In this document: piece after piece, positions 1 to 5,971 of the stretch
How the letters are laid out: each line of letters opens with the position of its first letter
How positions within the stretch are numbered: position 1 is the stretch's first letter
Assembly (NCBI GenBank): GCA_964495465.1
Contig: CAZBWE010000094.1
Location: 1-7,774 of the forward strand
Direction of reading: 5' to 3'
Origin: CAZBWE01 sp964495465
GTDB lineage: Bacteria > Planctomycetota > Phycisphaerae > Sedimentisphaerales > Anaerobacaceae
Length of the DNA stretch: 7,774 nucleotides
Program-made: the position numbers and the translations under genes
Notes under the pieces: generated by a model
Database searches by the model: none
What the model saw: the letters and a program-made list of their open reading frames with translations, nothing else
What the model was told of the DNA's origin: nothing

Positions 1-430
1 AAGAATGTGCAAAATAAAAGTGTTTTTCTTCACCTAATCCGGCAAACAAATCCATCCCTTCGGGCAGCTTCACCAAATTCCAGCCCATATGCGGCACTAC
101 CTGCCCGGACGGGATTGGAACAACATTGCCTTTTACCAGCCCAAGCCCCTCGTGCCGGCCGTATTCGCTGCTCTTATCGAAAAGCATCTGGTAGCCCACG
201 CAGATGCCCAAAAGCGGCTTACCCGCCAAAGCGACCTCTTTTATCAGCTCCGCAAGCGTCCCCAGTGCGCTAATTGCATAGCCAAAGGCCGCAACACCCG
301 GCAAAACAAGTCCCACTGCTCCTTCAATTACCTTGGATTCTCGACTAAGTGTAACATCGCAGCCGATATGCTGAAATGCGTTACAAACGCTTTTAACGTT
401 GCCAACCTTATAATCGATAATAACTATCAT
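1..430 (-). CDS. hisH: HisH, glutamine amidotransferase subunit of imidazole glycerol phosphate synthase (3' end cut by window)
   Basis: HisH hydrolyses glutamine and passes ammonia to HisF, which forms imidazole glycerol phosphate and AICAR in histidine biosynthesis (cytoplasm). The minus-strand frame from the ATG at 430 is open to the window edge and gives 143 residues. It starts MIVIIDYKVGN, the usual HisH N-terminus. It then shows the oxyanion-strand motif PGVAAFG (residues 44-50), the nucleophile elbow GICVGYQMLF with catalytic Cys77, the HMGWN segment, and near the edge EEKHFYFAHS, matching the FYF-HSY block of the family. The catalytic His and Glu of the triad, about 60 residues further on, lie outside the window. 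No Shine-Dalgarno sequence is visible before the ATG, but the start agrees with the family. The gene diverges from glmS. HisF or other his genes probably lie beyond position 1, which cannot be seen. Identification is secure; PGVAAFG in place of the commoner PGVGAFG is a minor variation. Confidence 0.95.
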   Translation of the reverse strand, partial: MIVIIDYKVGNVKSVCNAFQHIGCDVTLSRESKVIEGAVGLVLPGVAAFGYAISALGTLAELIKEVALAGKPLLGICVGYQMLFDKSSEYGRHEGLGLVKGNVVPIPSGQVVPHMGWNLVKLPEGMDLFAGLGEEKHFYFAHS

Positions 431-439
431 AATTTGTCG

Positions 440-468
440 TTGACAATATGCCTTTGAACATTTACGAT
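440..468 (+). promoter_or_regulatory. Probable sigma70-type promoter of glmS
   Basis: A perfect -35 hexamer TTGACA (440-445) is followed after exactly 17 bp by TACGAT (463-468), which matches the -10 consensus at four of six positions. Transcription would start near 475, leaving an AT-rich leader of about 65 nt before the glmS ATG at 541. The site lies just inside the divergent gap next to the hisH start. The leader shows no Shine-Dalgarno sequence and is too short and unstructured for a glmS ribozyme. The assignment rests on sequence match only. Confidence 0.6.
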
Positions 469-540
469 TACCAGCCGTATTGACTCGTATTCAAATAACC
501 TAACGAATACTAAATAATAAATATAAAATAGTAAATAAAG

Positions 541-2403
541 ATGTGTGGAATAGTAGCTTATTTGGGCAAAAAAGTTGCTCAGCCGATTCTCATAGAGGGA
601 TTAAAACGCCTTGAATATCGCGGCTACGATTCTGCCGGCGTGGCGCTGCTGGGCAGCGGCTCTATAGCAATAAACAAAACCAGCGGCAGAATCAGCGCTT
701 TGGAAGCAATCTTAAATCCCCCCAACATCGCCGAAACCCTCGGCATCGGCCATACACGCTGGGCCACACACGGCGAACCCAATACTATCAACGCACATCC
801 GCACCTCGACTACACCGGAAAAATTGCCGTCGCTCACAACGGCATTATCGAAAACTACGGCACACTGAAAACCTGGCTCCAAAACGAAGGTGCCAACTTT
901 GTAAGCGAAACCGATACCGAGGTGATAGCGAACTTAATCGGCAACTTTTACGCAAAAGCCGCTGAGAGCGAGCACCTTTCCGGCGGCCAGAACAAATTCG
1001 AATGGGCCGTTCAGCAGGCCCTTCGAGAGCTGCACGGCACTTATGGACTGGCAATTATCTGCTCAGACTTTCCTGATACGTTCATTGGCGCAAAAAAGGG
1101 AAGCCCTCTGATTTTAGGCGTCGGCGATGACGAATACATACTGGCATCCGATGCAGCCGCAATTGTCGAGCACACCACCCAGGCAATATACCTCGCCGAC
1201 AACGAAATGGTCGTCGCAAGTGCAAAGGGATTCTACACAAAGACAATTAATAACGTCACTGTCACAAAAGAGCTGATGCAAATCGAATTTTCCCTCGAAC
1301 AAATCGAACTGGGCGGATTCAAGCATCATATGCTCAAGGAGATTTTCGAGCAGCCAAAGGCCCTGAATACTTGTATGGGTGGCAGAATTGACAGGCAAAG
1401 TGGAAAAATCAGACTTGGAGGCATCGCTTCGCACTTTCGCGAGCTCACACACACAAAACGTATCATCCTGACCGCCTGTGGAACCGCATTTCATGCCTCT
1501 CTGGTCGGAGAATTTTTATTTGAGCATCTGGCACGTGTCACGACAGAGACCGAATACGCAAGCGAGTTTCGATATCGAAATCCAATCATCGAGGAAGGTA
1601 CCCTCGTCATATCAATAAGCCAGTCCGGTGAAACAGCAGACACCCTTGCTGCGGTCGAGCAGGCCAAGGAACGAGGAGCAACGGTGCTCGGCATCGTTAA
1701 TGTAGTCGGCTCATCCATCGCCAGAGCCACCGATGCGGGTATATATCTGCACGTTGGCCCGGAAATAGGCGTTGCCAGCACAAAGGCATTTACAGCACAG
1801 GTCGCCGTGCTGACAATGCTGGCAATTGAATTAGGAAGAAGAAAACACATCAGCAGCATCGAAGCAGACGAATACATCGACGAGCTTTCCAGGATACCCG
1901 ATAAAATAGAAAGGGTATTGCAGCAGTCCGAACACATCAAGGAAATCGCCTCAGCAAATATCAGCAAAAACAATTGGCTCTTCCTCGGCAGGGGCTTTAA
2001 CTATCCGGTTGCACTTGAAGGCGCGTTGAAATTAAAGGAAATAAGTTATATTCACGCTGAAGGTCTGCCTGCCGCTGAAATGAAGCACGGCCCGATTGCC
2101 CTTATTAGTAACGGTATGCCCGCCGTCTTCATCGCAACCGCAGGGTCCCAATATGACAAAATTATAGGCAATATCGAGGAGGTCAGGGCACGCGGAGGAA
2201 AAATAATCGTCGTCTCAACAGAAGGGGACGAGAACATCAAACAACACGCCGACCATCTAATCGCCATACCGGAGGCGCCTGAGCTTCTGCAGCCGATGCT
2301 GACCGTTGTGCCGCTGCAGCTCCTGGCATATCACGCCGCAGTCCTTCGCGGCCACGACGTCGATAAACCCCGCAACCTCGCCAAAAGCGTTACAGTCGAA
2401 TAA
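541..2403 (+). CDS. glmS: Glutamine--fructose-6-phosphate aminotransferase (isomerizing), glucosamine-6-phosphate synthase
   Basis: GlmS makes glucosamine-6-phosphate from fructose-6-phosphate and glutamine, the first step toward UDP-GlcNAc for peptidoglycan and lipopolysaccharide; it acts in the cytoplasm as a dimer. The 620-residue product is full length (E. coli about 609). The N-terminal Ntn-type glutaminase domain (about 1-240) opens with MCGIVAYLG, where Cys2 becomes the N-terminal nucleophile, which fixes the ATG at 541. It continues with HTRWATHGEPN (71-81), HNG (99-101) and TDTE (124-127). Two SIS domains follow: the first (about 305-435) with TACGTAFHASL, SISQSGETADT and ASTKAFTAQ; the second (about 478-610) with EGALKLKEISYIHAEGLPAA and KHGP (515-518). 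The C-terminus DKPRNLAKSVTVE carries the conserved Lys615 thought to contact the sugar. No Shine-Dalgarno is seen (upstream is AAATAAAG). A pseudopilin gene follows 32 bp downstream and may be cotranscribed. No key residue is missing. Confidence 0.98.
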   Translation: MCGIVAYLGKKVAQPILIEGLKRLEYRGYDSAGVALLGSGSIAINKTSGRISALEAILNPPNIAETLGIGHTRWATHGEPNTINAHPHLDYTGKIAVAHNGIIENYGTLKTWLQNEGANFVSETDTEVIANLIGNFYAKAAESEHLSGGQNKFEWAVQQALRELHGTYGLAIICSDFPDTFIGAKKGSPLILGVGDDEYILASDAAAIVEHTTQAIYLADNEMVVASAKGFYTKTINNVTVTKELMQIEFSLEQIELGGFKHHMLKEIFEQPKALNTCMGGRIDRQSGKIRLGGIASHFRELTHTKRIILTACGTAFHASLVGEFLFEHLARVTTETEYASEFRYRNPIIEEGTLVISISQSGETADTLAAVEQAKERGATVLGIVNVVGSSIARATDAGIYLHVGPEIGVASTKAFTAQVAVLTMLAIELGRRKHISSIEADEYIDELSRIPDKIERVLQQSEHIKEIASANISKNNWLFLGRGFNYPVALEGALKLKEISYIHAEGLPAAEMKHGPIALISNGMPAVFIATAGSQYDKIIGNIEEVRARGGKIIVVSTEGDENIKQHADHLIAIPEAPELLQPMLTVVPLQLLAYHAAVLRGHDVDKPRNLAKSVTVE

Positions 2404-2435
2404 TTAATTGTTTGCTATTAATTGCCGGCAATCCT

Positions 2436-3206
2436 ATGAAATTCAAAATTCCAAATTCAAAACTCTACATTCTTAATTCTATTAAACCCGGCTTTACCCT
2501 CGTGGAGCTGCTTGTTGTAATGGCAATCATCGCACTTTTACTTTCCATACTTATGCCGGCACTTGGAAAGGCCAGGTCCCTGACAAAACGTCTCGTATGT
2601 GCAAACAACCTCAGGCAGATCGATTTAGCAATACGTCTGTACCTGAATAATAATGATGATACATATCCCAGCACGCAGGACCCTGTCTATATCGACCCGA
2701 ATACGGGCGATATTGTCTGGCTGTGGATGGGTCGTGGCTGGCGAAAACTCGTAAAACCATATATAGACAGCAATATCGATGTGAATAATCCTTCGGTCTT
2801 ATTCTGCCCCGAAGATACTATTGCCAAACAGGAGTATGAATCTACAAGCTACGCCTATTCGATGGCCTTTTACCATAGCTCTGAGCAGATAAAGGATATG
2901 AACAGCCCGGCTTATACCTGTGGCGACGGCCCTTTCGTGCCATCAATTCCGCAAAAAAGCATAAATGTTGCCAGACCCTCCGAAAAGATTCTCATCGGAG
3001 AGTGGAATAGCAATCATTTACGCGTAGTTGAACAGGGATGGTTCGGATTCGGCGGCTGGTGGTGCTGGCAGGGAAGCCGCAATTTCCTCTTTGTTGATGG
3101 ACATATCCGCTATATTGCCGCAGAACAAATTCGACCTGCCCACGATGGCTGGCCAAATCCTAACCTGACTGTAGGCGGCATCAAAGGCATAGACTGGCCG
3201 CCATAG
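2436..3206 (+). CDS. Type II secretion/type IV pilin-like pseudopilin with N-terminal methylation motif
   Basis: From the ATG at 2436 the product has 256 residues. A 19-residue basic leader ends at Gly19, followed by FTLVELLVVMAIIALLLS, the prepilin peptidase site with Glu24 at +5 and a hydrophobic helix that anchors the mature protein in the membrane or pilus. The rest is a globular periplasmic domain of the kind abundant in Planctomycetota, Lentisphaerota and Verrucomicrobiota: CANNLRQI after the helix, LFCPED, SYAYSMAF, and near the end NFLFVDGHIRYI (about 216-227), the H-X9-DG-type motif. The usual His nine residues before DG is Trp here, inside a Trp-rich stretch (GWWCW). A TTG at 2412 in the same frame would add eight residues, but ATG puts the leader at a normal length; neither has a Shine-Dalgarno sequence. 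The family is seen as structural or surface-exposed, with exact roles unknown. Other pilus or secretion genes are not nearby. It sits 32 bp after glmS and ends 5 bp from the dapB stop. Confidence 0.88.
   Translation: MKFKIPNSKLYILNSIKPGFTLVELLVVMAIIALLLSILMPALGKARSLTKRLVCANNLRQIDLAIRLYLNNNDDTYPSTQDPVYIDPNTGDIVWLWMGRGWRKLVKPYIDSNIDVNNPSVLFCPEDTIAKQEYESTSYAYSMAFYHSSEQIKDMNSPAYTCGDGPFVPSIPQKSINVARPSEKILIGEWNSNHLRVVEQGWFGFGGWWCWQGSRNFLFVDGHIRYIAAEQIRPAHDGWPNPNLTVGGIKGIDWPP
2439..2463 (+). repeat. AT-rich AAATTC low-complexity repeat inside the pseudopilin leader
   Basis: The bases just after the pseudopilin ATG are a run of near-repeats of the unit AAATTC or AAATTCC, here written in part as AAATTCAAAATTCC. 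Translated, it supplies the leader residues KFKIPNSK. A degenerate continuation (ATTCTTAATTCTATT) gives ILNSI up to the peptidase site. The leader of a pseudopilin needs only positive charge and a terminal Gly, so it tolerates such sequence. Confidence 0.5.
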
Positions 3207-3211
3207 ATGGA

Positions 3212-4024
3212 TTATCCGGTTTCCTCTTTCAAATCAATGCCTAAAACATCAGCCATAGAATATAAACCCGGTTTTTTCCCGACCAGCCATTTTGCCGCCT
3301 GCAACGCTCCTCTTGCGAAAGTGTCTCTGCTGTGGGCGGTATGAGTGACGGTTATCGTCTCTCCCAGCGTGCTGAATATTACAGAGTGAATACCCGTAAT
3401 ATCGCCGGCACGCACGGCGTGGATGCCTATAGTTCCCTTCTGTCTTGCAATGTCTTTACCGTGGGTGAGAGCACCGGACCAGTCTCTGCCCGTTGCCGAG
3501 CGAATCTTCTCTGCCAATGTCAGCGCCGTTCCGCTCGGTGCATCCTTTTTGAAACGATGATGCTGCTCTACTATCTCTATATCGTATTCATCGCCTAACA
3601 TTGTTGCGAGTCTGCCGACCAGAGAAAATAACACATTCATCCCGATACTCATATTCGTCGCATGCAAAGTAGGGATTTCTTTGGAAGCGGTCTTGATATG
3701 CTTATGCTGCTCCTCACTTAGGCCCGTAGTTCCTAACACCAGGGCAACTTTGCTTTCCCTGCAGTAATCAACGGTTCGCACCGCTGCAACAGGAAGAGAA
3801 AAGTCGATTGCTACATCGGCATCAGCAGGGTATGGATAAAAATGAGTCAGCTTAACATTTAAAGGTTCTATTCCCGTTAGAACGCTGGCGTCTTCGCCGA
3901 TTTGCGGATGGTCCTGCCTTTCAACCGCTCCGATGATATCGAAATCGCCGGACTCCGCTGCTAGTGAAAGGATTCGCTTGCCCATTCGGCCGGCGGCGCC
4001 TATAACCACTAATTTAGGTTTCAT
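3212..4024 (-). CDS. dapB: 4-hydroxy-tetrahydrodipicolinate reductase
   Basis: DapB reduces hydroxy-tetrahydrodipicolinate with NAD(P)H on the way to diaminopimelate and lysine; it is cytoplasmic and usually tetrameric. The 270-residue product matches the family length. The Rossmann N-terminal domain begins KLVVIGAAGRMGKRI, with the GxxGxxG nucleotide loop at 9-15; DFS (74-76) and LGTTGLSEEQ (98-106) follow. TNMSIGMNVLF starts the substrate domain. The catalytic block EIVEQHHRFKKDAPSGTAL (150-168) has the His155-His156 pair and Lys159, which correspond to E. coli His159/His160 and Lys163, and the substrate-binding SGT. The C-terminal part has IGIHAVRAGDITGIH and HTAHSRDTFARGAL. The ATG at 4024 is preceded, with 7 nt spacing, by GAGGGAG, a good ribosome binding site, so the start is well supported. 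It is convergent with the pseudopilin gene (5 bp apart) and divergent from the half-ferritin. No dapA or other lys gene adjoins it. Confidence 0.97.
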   Translation of the reverse strand: MKPKLVVIGAAGRMGKRILSLAAESGDFDIIGAVERQDHPQIGEDASVLTGIEPLNVKLTHFYPYPADADVAIDFSLPVAAVRTVDYCRESKVALVLGTTGLSEEQHKHIKTASKEIPTLHATNMSIGMNVLFSLVGRLATMLGDEYDIEIVEQHHRFKKDAPSGTALTLAEKIRSATGRDWSGALTHGKDIARQKGTIGIHAVRAGDITGIHSVIFSTLGETITVTHTAHSRDTFARGALQAAKWLVGKKPGLYSMADVLGIDLKEETG

Positions 4025-4064
4025 TCTTTATCTCCCTCAATTTCTTAATCAAACTCTTGGTAAA

Positions 4065-4082
4065 ATTATAACCATTATAGCA
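4065..4082 (-). promoter_or_regulatory. Likely dapB promoter: two TATAAT hexamers, one with an extended -10
   Basis: On the minus strand upstream of dapB there are two perfect TATAAT hexamers, at plus-strand positions 4074-4079 and 4065-4070. The upstream one is preceded by TG with one base between (TGCTATAAT), the extended -10 pattern, which can work with a poor -35; none of quality is seen about 17 bp further up. Transcription from it would begin near 4067, giving a leader of about 43 nt before the dapB ATG at 4024. The surrounding 174-bp gap (4025-4198) is very AT-rich, so chance matches to TATAAT are possible. Confidence 0.5.
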
Positions 4083-4186
4083 TACATTTGAAAATTTAAA
4101 GATTTTTTGTTTGATTATTTTGGCCGGGCAATGGTAAATTCTTGTAGATTTTATACCTTTTAAATTAAAACCCTAAATTCTGAAAA

Positions 4187-4193
4187 AGGAGGT
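4187..4193 (+). promoter_or_regulatory. Strong Shine-Dalgarno site of the half-ferritin gene
   Basis: AGGAGGT (4187-4193) lies 5 nt before the ATG at 4199. It is the only near-perfect anti-SD match before a gene in this window and fixes the start. glmS and the pseudopilin have none, which suggests that this small gene is translated at a higher rate. No convincing -35/-10 pair could be picked with confidence in the AT-rich sequence before it. Confidence 0.8.
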
Positions 4194-4198
4194 TCATT

Positions 4199-4507
4199 AT
4201 GCCGGAATTCGGTTCACCTTTTTCCGGGCTTGCAAACGGCAGAAAGCTCTCTCAGTCTGAGTTGATTCGCGCCATAAGGTTTATGGTGGCCGCTGAGTAT
4301 GAAGCGGTCCAGCTTTATATGCAGCTTGCAGAGTCAACCGACAACAAACTGGCTAAAAAAGTTCTCGTGGATATTGCCGATGAGGAGCGTGTCCATGCCG
4401 GTGAGTTTCTTGCACTTCTAAAACAACTGGCTCCTGATGAAGAAAAATTCTACGAAGAGGGAACTGAAGAAGTGCAGGAAATGATTGATAAGCTCAAAAA
4501 AAGATAA
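4199..4507 (+). CDS. Small ferritin-like protein of the encapsulated-ferritin/rubrerythrin type (half-ferritin)
   Basis: The 102-residue product consists of about two helices of a ferritin-like fold, so a diiron site would have to form between two subunits. A helix with AAEYEAVQLY (31-40) carries Glu33; the next, with DIADEERVHAGEF (58-70), carries the ExxH pair Glu63/His66. This E-E-H spacing mirrors Glu32/Glu62/His65 of the encapsulated ferritin of Rhodospirillum rubrum, and the sequence resembles the ferritin-like domain fused to the Pyrococcus encapsulin shell protein. Such proteins oxidise and store iron, normally inside encapsulin nanocompartments. The acidic tail (EEKFYEEGTEEVQEMIDKL) ends in KKR and shows no obvious cargo-loading peptide, and no encapsulin gene adjoins. 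The start is fixed by a strong ribosome binding site. The gene seems monocistronic, divergent from dapB and followed by mobile-element debris. It could also be a rubrerythrin-like oxidative-stress protein lacking the rubredoxin domain. Family placement is good; cellular role is inferred. Confidence 0.85.
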   Translation: MPEFGSPFSGLANGRKLSQSELIRAIRFMVAAEYEAVQLYMQLAESTDNKLAKKVLVDIADEERVHAGEFLALLKQLAPDEEKFYEEGTEEVQEMIDKLKKR

Positions 4508-4589
4508 GTCCACGCTTTTGAGACTACAGCGGTTTTATTAGTAAGTAGCTGATTTTCAACTATGAGGGATTAGTCTGAACTTATTATCC

Positions 4590-4785
4590 TATTGGCGTTT
4601 GGATAAATAATGGAACAGATATATGGTCACTCCTGTATAAGCAGGAGTCCATAAGTGCTATAATACTGCTGGATTCCCGCTTCCCGCCTGCGCGGGGAGA
4701 AGTTTACCCCTGCGAAAGCAGGGGCGTGAATGATATCTTGTTTTGTTTGTGCAGGAACGTTCCATTTAATATCCAAAGGTCAATA
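4590..4785. mobile_element. MITE-like non-coding element with 27-nt imperfect terminal inverted repeats
   Basis: The arm at 4590-4616 and the reverse complement of 4759-4785 agree at 22 of 27 positions, sharing the blocks TATTG, TTTGGATA and AATGGAAC. Between them lie about 140 bp with no coding frame but three hairpins (see next entry). The inner flanks also echo each other: AGATAT at 4617-4622 and its complement at 4732-4737, then TCAC and CCTG blocks, interrupted on the right by about 20 bp without a partner. Size, AT-rich long inverted repeats and lack of genes fit a miniature inverted-repeat transposable element or a large cruciform-forming repeat. No target duplication was identified outside the arms. 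A transposase-like remnant begins 7 bp to the right, which may or may not be related. No named family is recognised. Confidence 0.5.
4629..4724. repeat. Cluster of three GC-rich hairpins (REP-like)
   Basis: Three stem-loops follow one another inside the inverted-repeat element. 4629-4648 has the stem ACTCCTG/CAGGAGT with a 6-nt loop. 4683-4696 has CCCGC/GCGGG with a 4-nt loop, extendable by two weaker pairs. 4707-4724 has CCCCTGC/GCAGGGG closed by a GAAA tetraloop. The first and third share the skeleton CYCCTG...AAGCAGGRG, and GGATTCCCGC (4671-4680) resembles the ATTCCC half-sites seen in dispersed repeats of many bacterial genomes. No T-run follows any stem, so they are not ordinary intrinsic terminators, though they could stabilise the end of the half-ferritin mRNA. 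Confidence 0.6.
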
Positions 4786-4792
4786 ACAATGA

Positions 4793-4924
4793 GAGGTAGT
4801 TCTCGTTAGACATTATTGTCGGGTATATGATAGTATCAGGCCTAATGAAGCGCTTTCGGGCAAAGGCCGCAAACAGCATATCCGCAAAAAATGTGCAAAG
4901 AAGCCACGCGAAGAAATAGAGTGA
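4793..4924 (+). pseudogene. Possible C-terminal remnant of a DDE transposase
   Basis: A start-less frame of 43 codons between TGA at 4790-4792 and TGA at 4922-4924 reads EVVLVRHYCRVYDSIRPNEA and continues LSGKGRKQHIRKKCAKK. The pattern Y-x-x-IRPNEALSGK resembles the YN--RPHEALG-KTP block near the C-terminus of IS3/IS481-type integrase-core transposases, and the basic tail fits as well. The catalytic DDE residues and everything upstream are absent, so it would be a dead fragment. The match is short and made by eye, and a chance resemblance is possible. It lies directly right of the inverted-repeat element and shares its reading frame with the next entry. Confidence 0.35.
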
Positions 4925-5161
4925 GTTAAGTCGTTTCAAAACATACACGGATTTCTTATCTATCGTAATATTTCTGAAAAGAATATAGCATATCTGAAGA
5001 GGCAGTGTGAATTTCCGGATGAAGAAGTACAACAGTATGCAAACTGGTACTGGAAATTGCCCGCATCAAACCACGTAAAGGCAACCGAATTAAGGTTTTG
5101 GGCCGGACATAATCCATCTCTTCTGACAGAACTTGGTGCAACCGGTCTGTTGTTGTATTAA
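4925..5161 (+). pseudogene. Unidentified start-less reading frame, probable gene fragment
   Basis: After the TGA at 4922 the same frame stays open for 78 codons to TAA at 5159-5161. It contains no ATG. The product looks protein-like rather than random, with segments such as FPDEEVQQYANWYWKLP, NHVKATELRFWAGHNP and SLLTELGATGLLLY. I do not recognise a family. Since it continues the frame of the transposase-like remnant across one stop codon, it may be part of one interrupted gene, or an unrelated gene fragment joined by rearrangement. The sequence between its stop and the integrase remnant (5162-5187) holds nothing recognisable except a GGGGG/CCCCC inverted pair spanning 5180-5201. Two minus-strand frames over this stretch look like shadows. 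Confidence 0.3.
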
Positions 5162-5187
5162 GGCATATCTGTAACTTTTGGGGGTAA

Positions 5188-5565
5188 GGTCAAGTTCCCC
5201 CTGCTCGTTACGATTACATCCAGCAGTTACGCAAGCAAGGTAAATGGAGTCTTTGCGATGCCCGATTGAAGATGATTAACAACTTTCGCCGTGAATTTAA
5301 GAAGATATTAAAACGGGCAGGTGTTAAGAACGGTCGCTTTCATAATTTCCGAGATACGGCACTGACCAGCTGGTTTACCAGCGGCCTGAACGGATTCGAG
5401 GTAATGAAACTTGCTGGGCACTCAGATTTCAAGACAACGCACCAATCCTATGTAGCTGTTGCCGACGATTTGCTGGGCCGTGCAAGGCAAGTGGCTGCTA
5501 AAACCCTCGGTAAGAATTTGGCGCGCATTTGGCACGCGCCCTCTATAGTTGATAAGATAGGTTGA
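5188..5565 (+). pseudogene. 5'-truncated tyrosine recombinase (phage/plasmid-type integrase), C-terminal catalytic part
   Basis: The frame opens after TAA at 5185-5187 and runs 125 codons to TGA at 5563-5565. It reads PPARYDYIQQLRKQGKW, then NNFRREFKKILKRAGVKNG, then the C-terminal catalytic boxes of tyrosine recombinases: FHNFRDTALT with HxxR at 5341-5352, KLAGHSDFKTT with His at 5419-5421, and the nucleophile Tyr of HQSYVAV at 5449-5451. The DDLLGRARQVA tail after the Tyr is usual in planctomycete integrases. A full enzyme has 300-400 residues; the arm-binding and core-binding domains, the first catalytic Arg and the beta-hairpin Lys are missing, so this fragment cannot be active. A TTG (5266) and an ATG (5272) exist inside the frame, but homology-like sequence extends upstream of both, so neither is the original start. 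The gene ends 45 bp before a tRNA-Arg, a typical integration target. Similarity is clear; the decay is certain from length. Confidence 0.85.
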
Positions 5566-5591
5566 CAGTATATGTGGGGAGTTGTTAAACT
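5562..5591 (+). promoter_or_regulatory. Probable promoter of tRNA-Arg, overlapping the integrase remnant's stop codon
   Basis: A perfect -35 TTGACA (5562-5567) and TAAACT (5586-5591, four of six to the -10 consensus) are separated by 18 bp. Transcription would start near 5598, about a dozen bases before the mature tRNA end at 5611, as is normal for a tRNA gene. The TGA stop of the integrase remnant (5563-5565) lies within the -35 box. Confidence 0.6.
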
Positions 5592-5610
5592 ACAATAAGT
5601 TAGAAATCAG

Positions 5611-5684
<74 letters not shown>

Positions 5685-5971
5685 TTTATAGTCGCATTTT
5701 TCAGCCAGACCTACATCAATTTAAACGATATCGTCAATTGAGAGTTATAGGTGGCTTACAAGTGAATGACAAGCGGAGTATAGTAGTGGTTTACTGGTGG
5801 CGACTGAAACTTTTTAGACACCACTTCTTATTTTTGCAGTCCACGAACTTTTGATGAATTGTTACAAGCTAAGATTTGTTTTTCCAGCCCTATTAACTTT
5901 ATTTAAACAGATGCTCGTAAAAGACATATAATACCACCCATTAGAAGGGTTTTGAAAGATTATCCCAACCA
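5685..5971. other. Gene-free stretch between tRNA-Arg and the surface-protein gene, with two dyads
   Basis: No credible coding frame was found on either strand. ACGATATCGT (5725-5734) is a perfect 10-bp palindrome lying between CAATT (5717-5721) and AATTG (5736-5740), an operator-like dyad. AGTGGT (5785-5790) pairs with ACCACT (5820-5825) around a 29-nt loop. CCC/GGG around 5938-5949 could form a weak stem after the stop of the minus-strand gene, but no T-run follows, so no terminator is called. The convergent arrangement of tRNA and surface-protein gene means both transcripts should end here. Confidence 0.4.

Noticed and set aside
7..457. Two plus-strand open frames of 88 and 122 codons
   Set aside because: They lie antisense to hisH, whose motifs are unmistakable on the minus strand; the plus-strand products have no family features.
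470..540. glmS ribozyme/riboswitch upstream of glmS
   Set aside because: The leader is about 65 nt, AT-rich and without the pseudoknot helices or conserved core of the roughly 150-nt ribozyme.
431..540. hisH promoter on the minus strand
   Set aside because: Candidate TATTGT and TTGAAT boxes have no partner at proper spacing.
1114..2267. Several minus-strand open frames of 71-160 codons within glmS
   Set aside because: Shadows of the conserved glmS coding frame; compositions rich in Cys/Ser/Leu without motifs.
4513..4540. Intrinsic terminator after the half-ferritin (CGCT...AGCG then GTTTTATT)
   Set aside because: The stem has only four pairs with an 11-nt loop and the T-run is interrupted; too weak to call.
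4629..4724. CRISPR array, suggested by repeated CCTG...CAGG units
   Set aside because: The units are hairpins of different sequence and irregular spacing, with no identical direct repeats and no cas genes.
4766..5141. Minus-strand frames of 88 and 61 codons over the mobile-debris region
   Set aside because: They overlap the plus-strand fragments, the longer is Phe/Leu-rich as expected from the complement of Lys/Glu-rich coding sequence, and no ribosome binding site is seen.
5520..5540. GGCGCG/CGCGCC hairpin near the end of the integrase remnant as a terminator
   Set aside because: It lies inside the coding frame and is not followed by a T-run.
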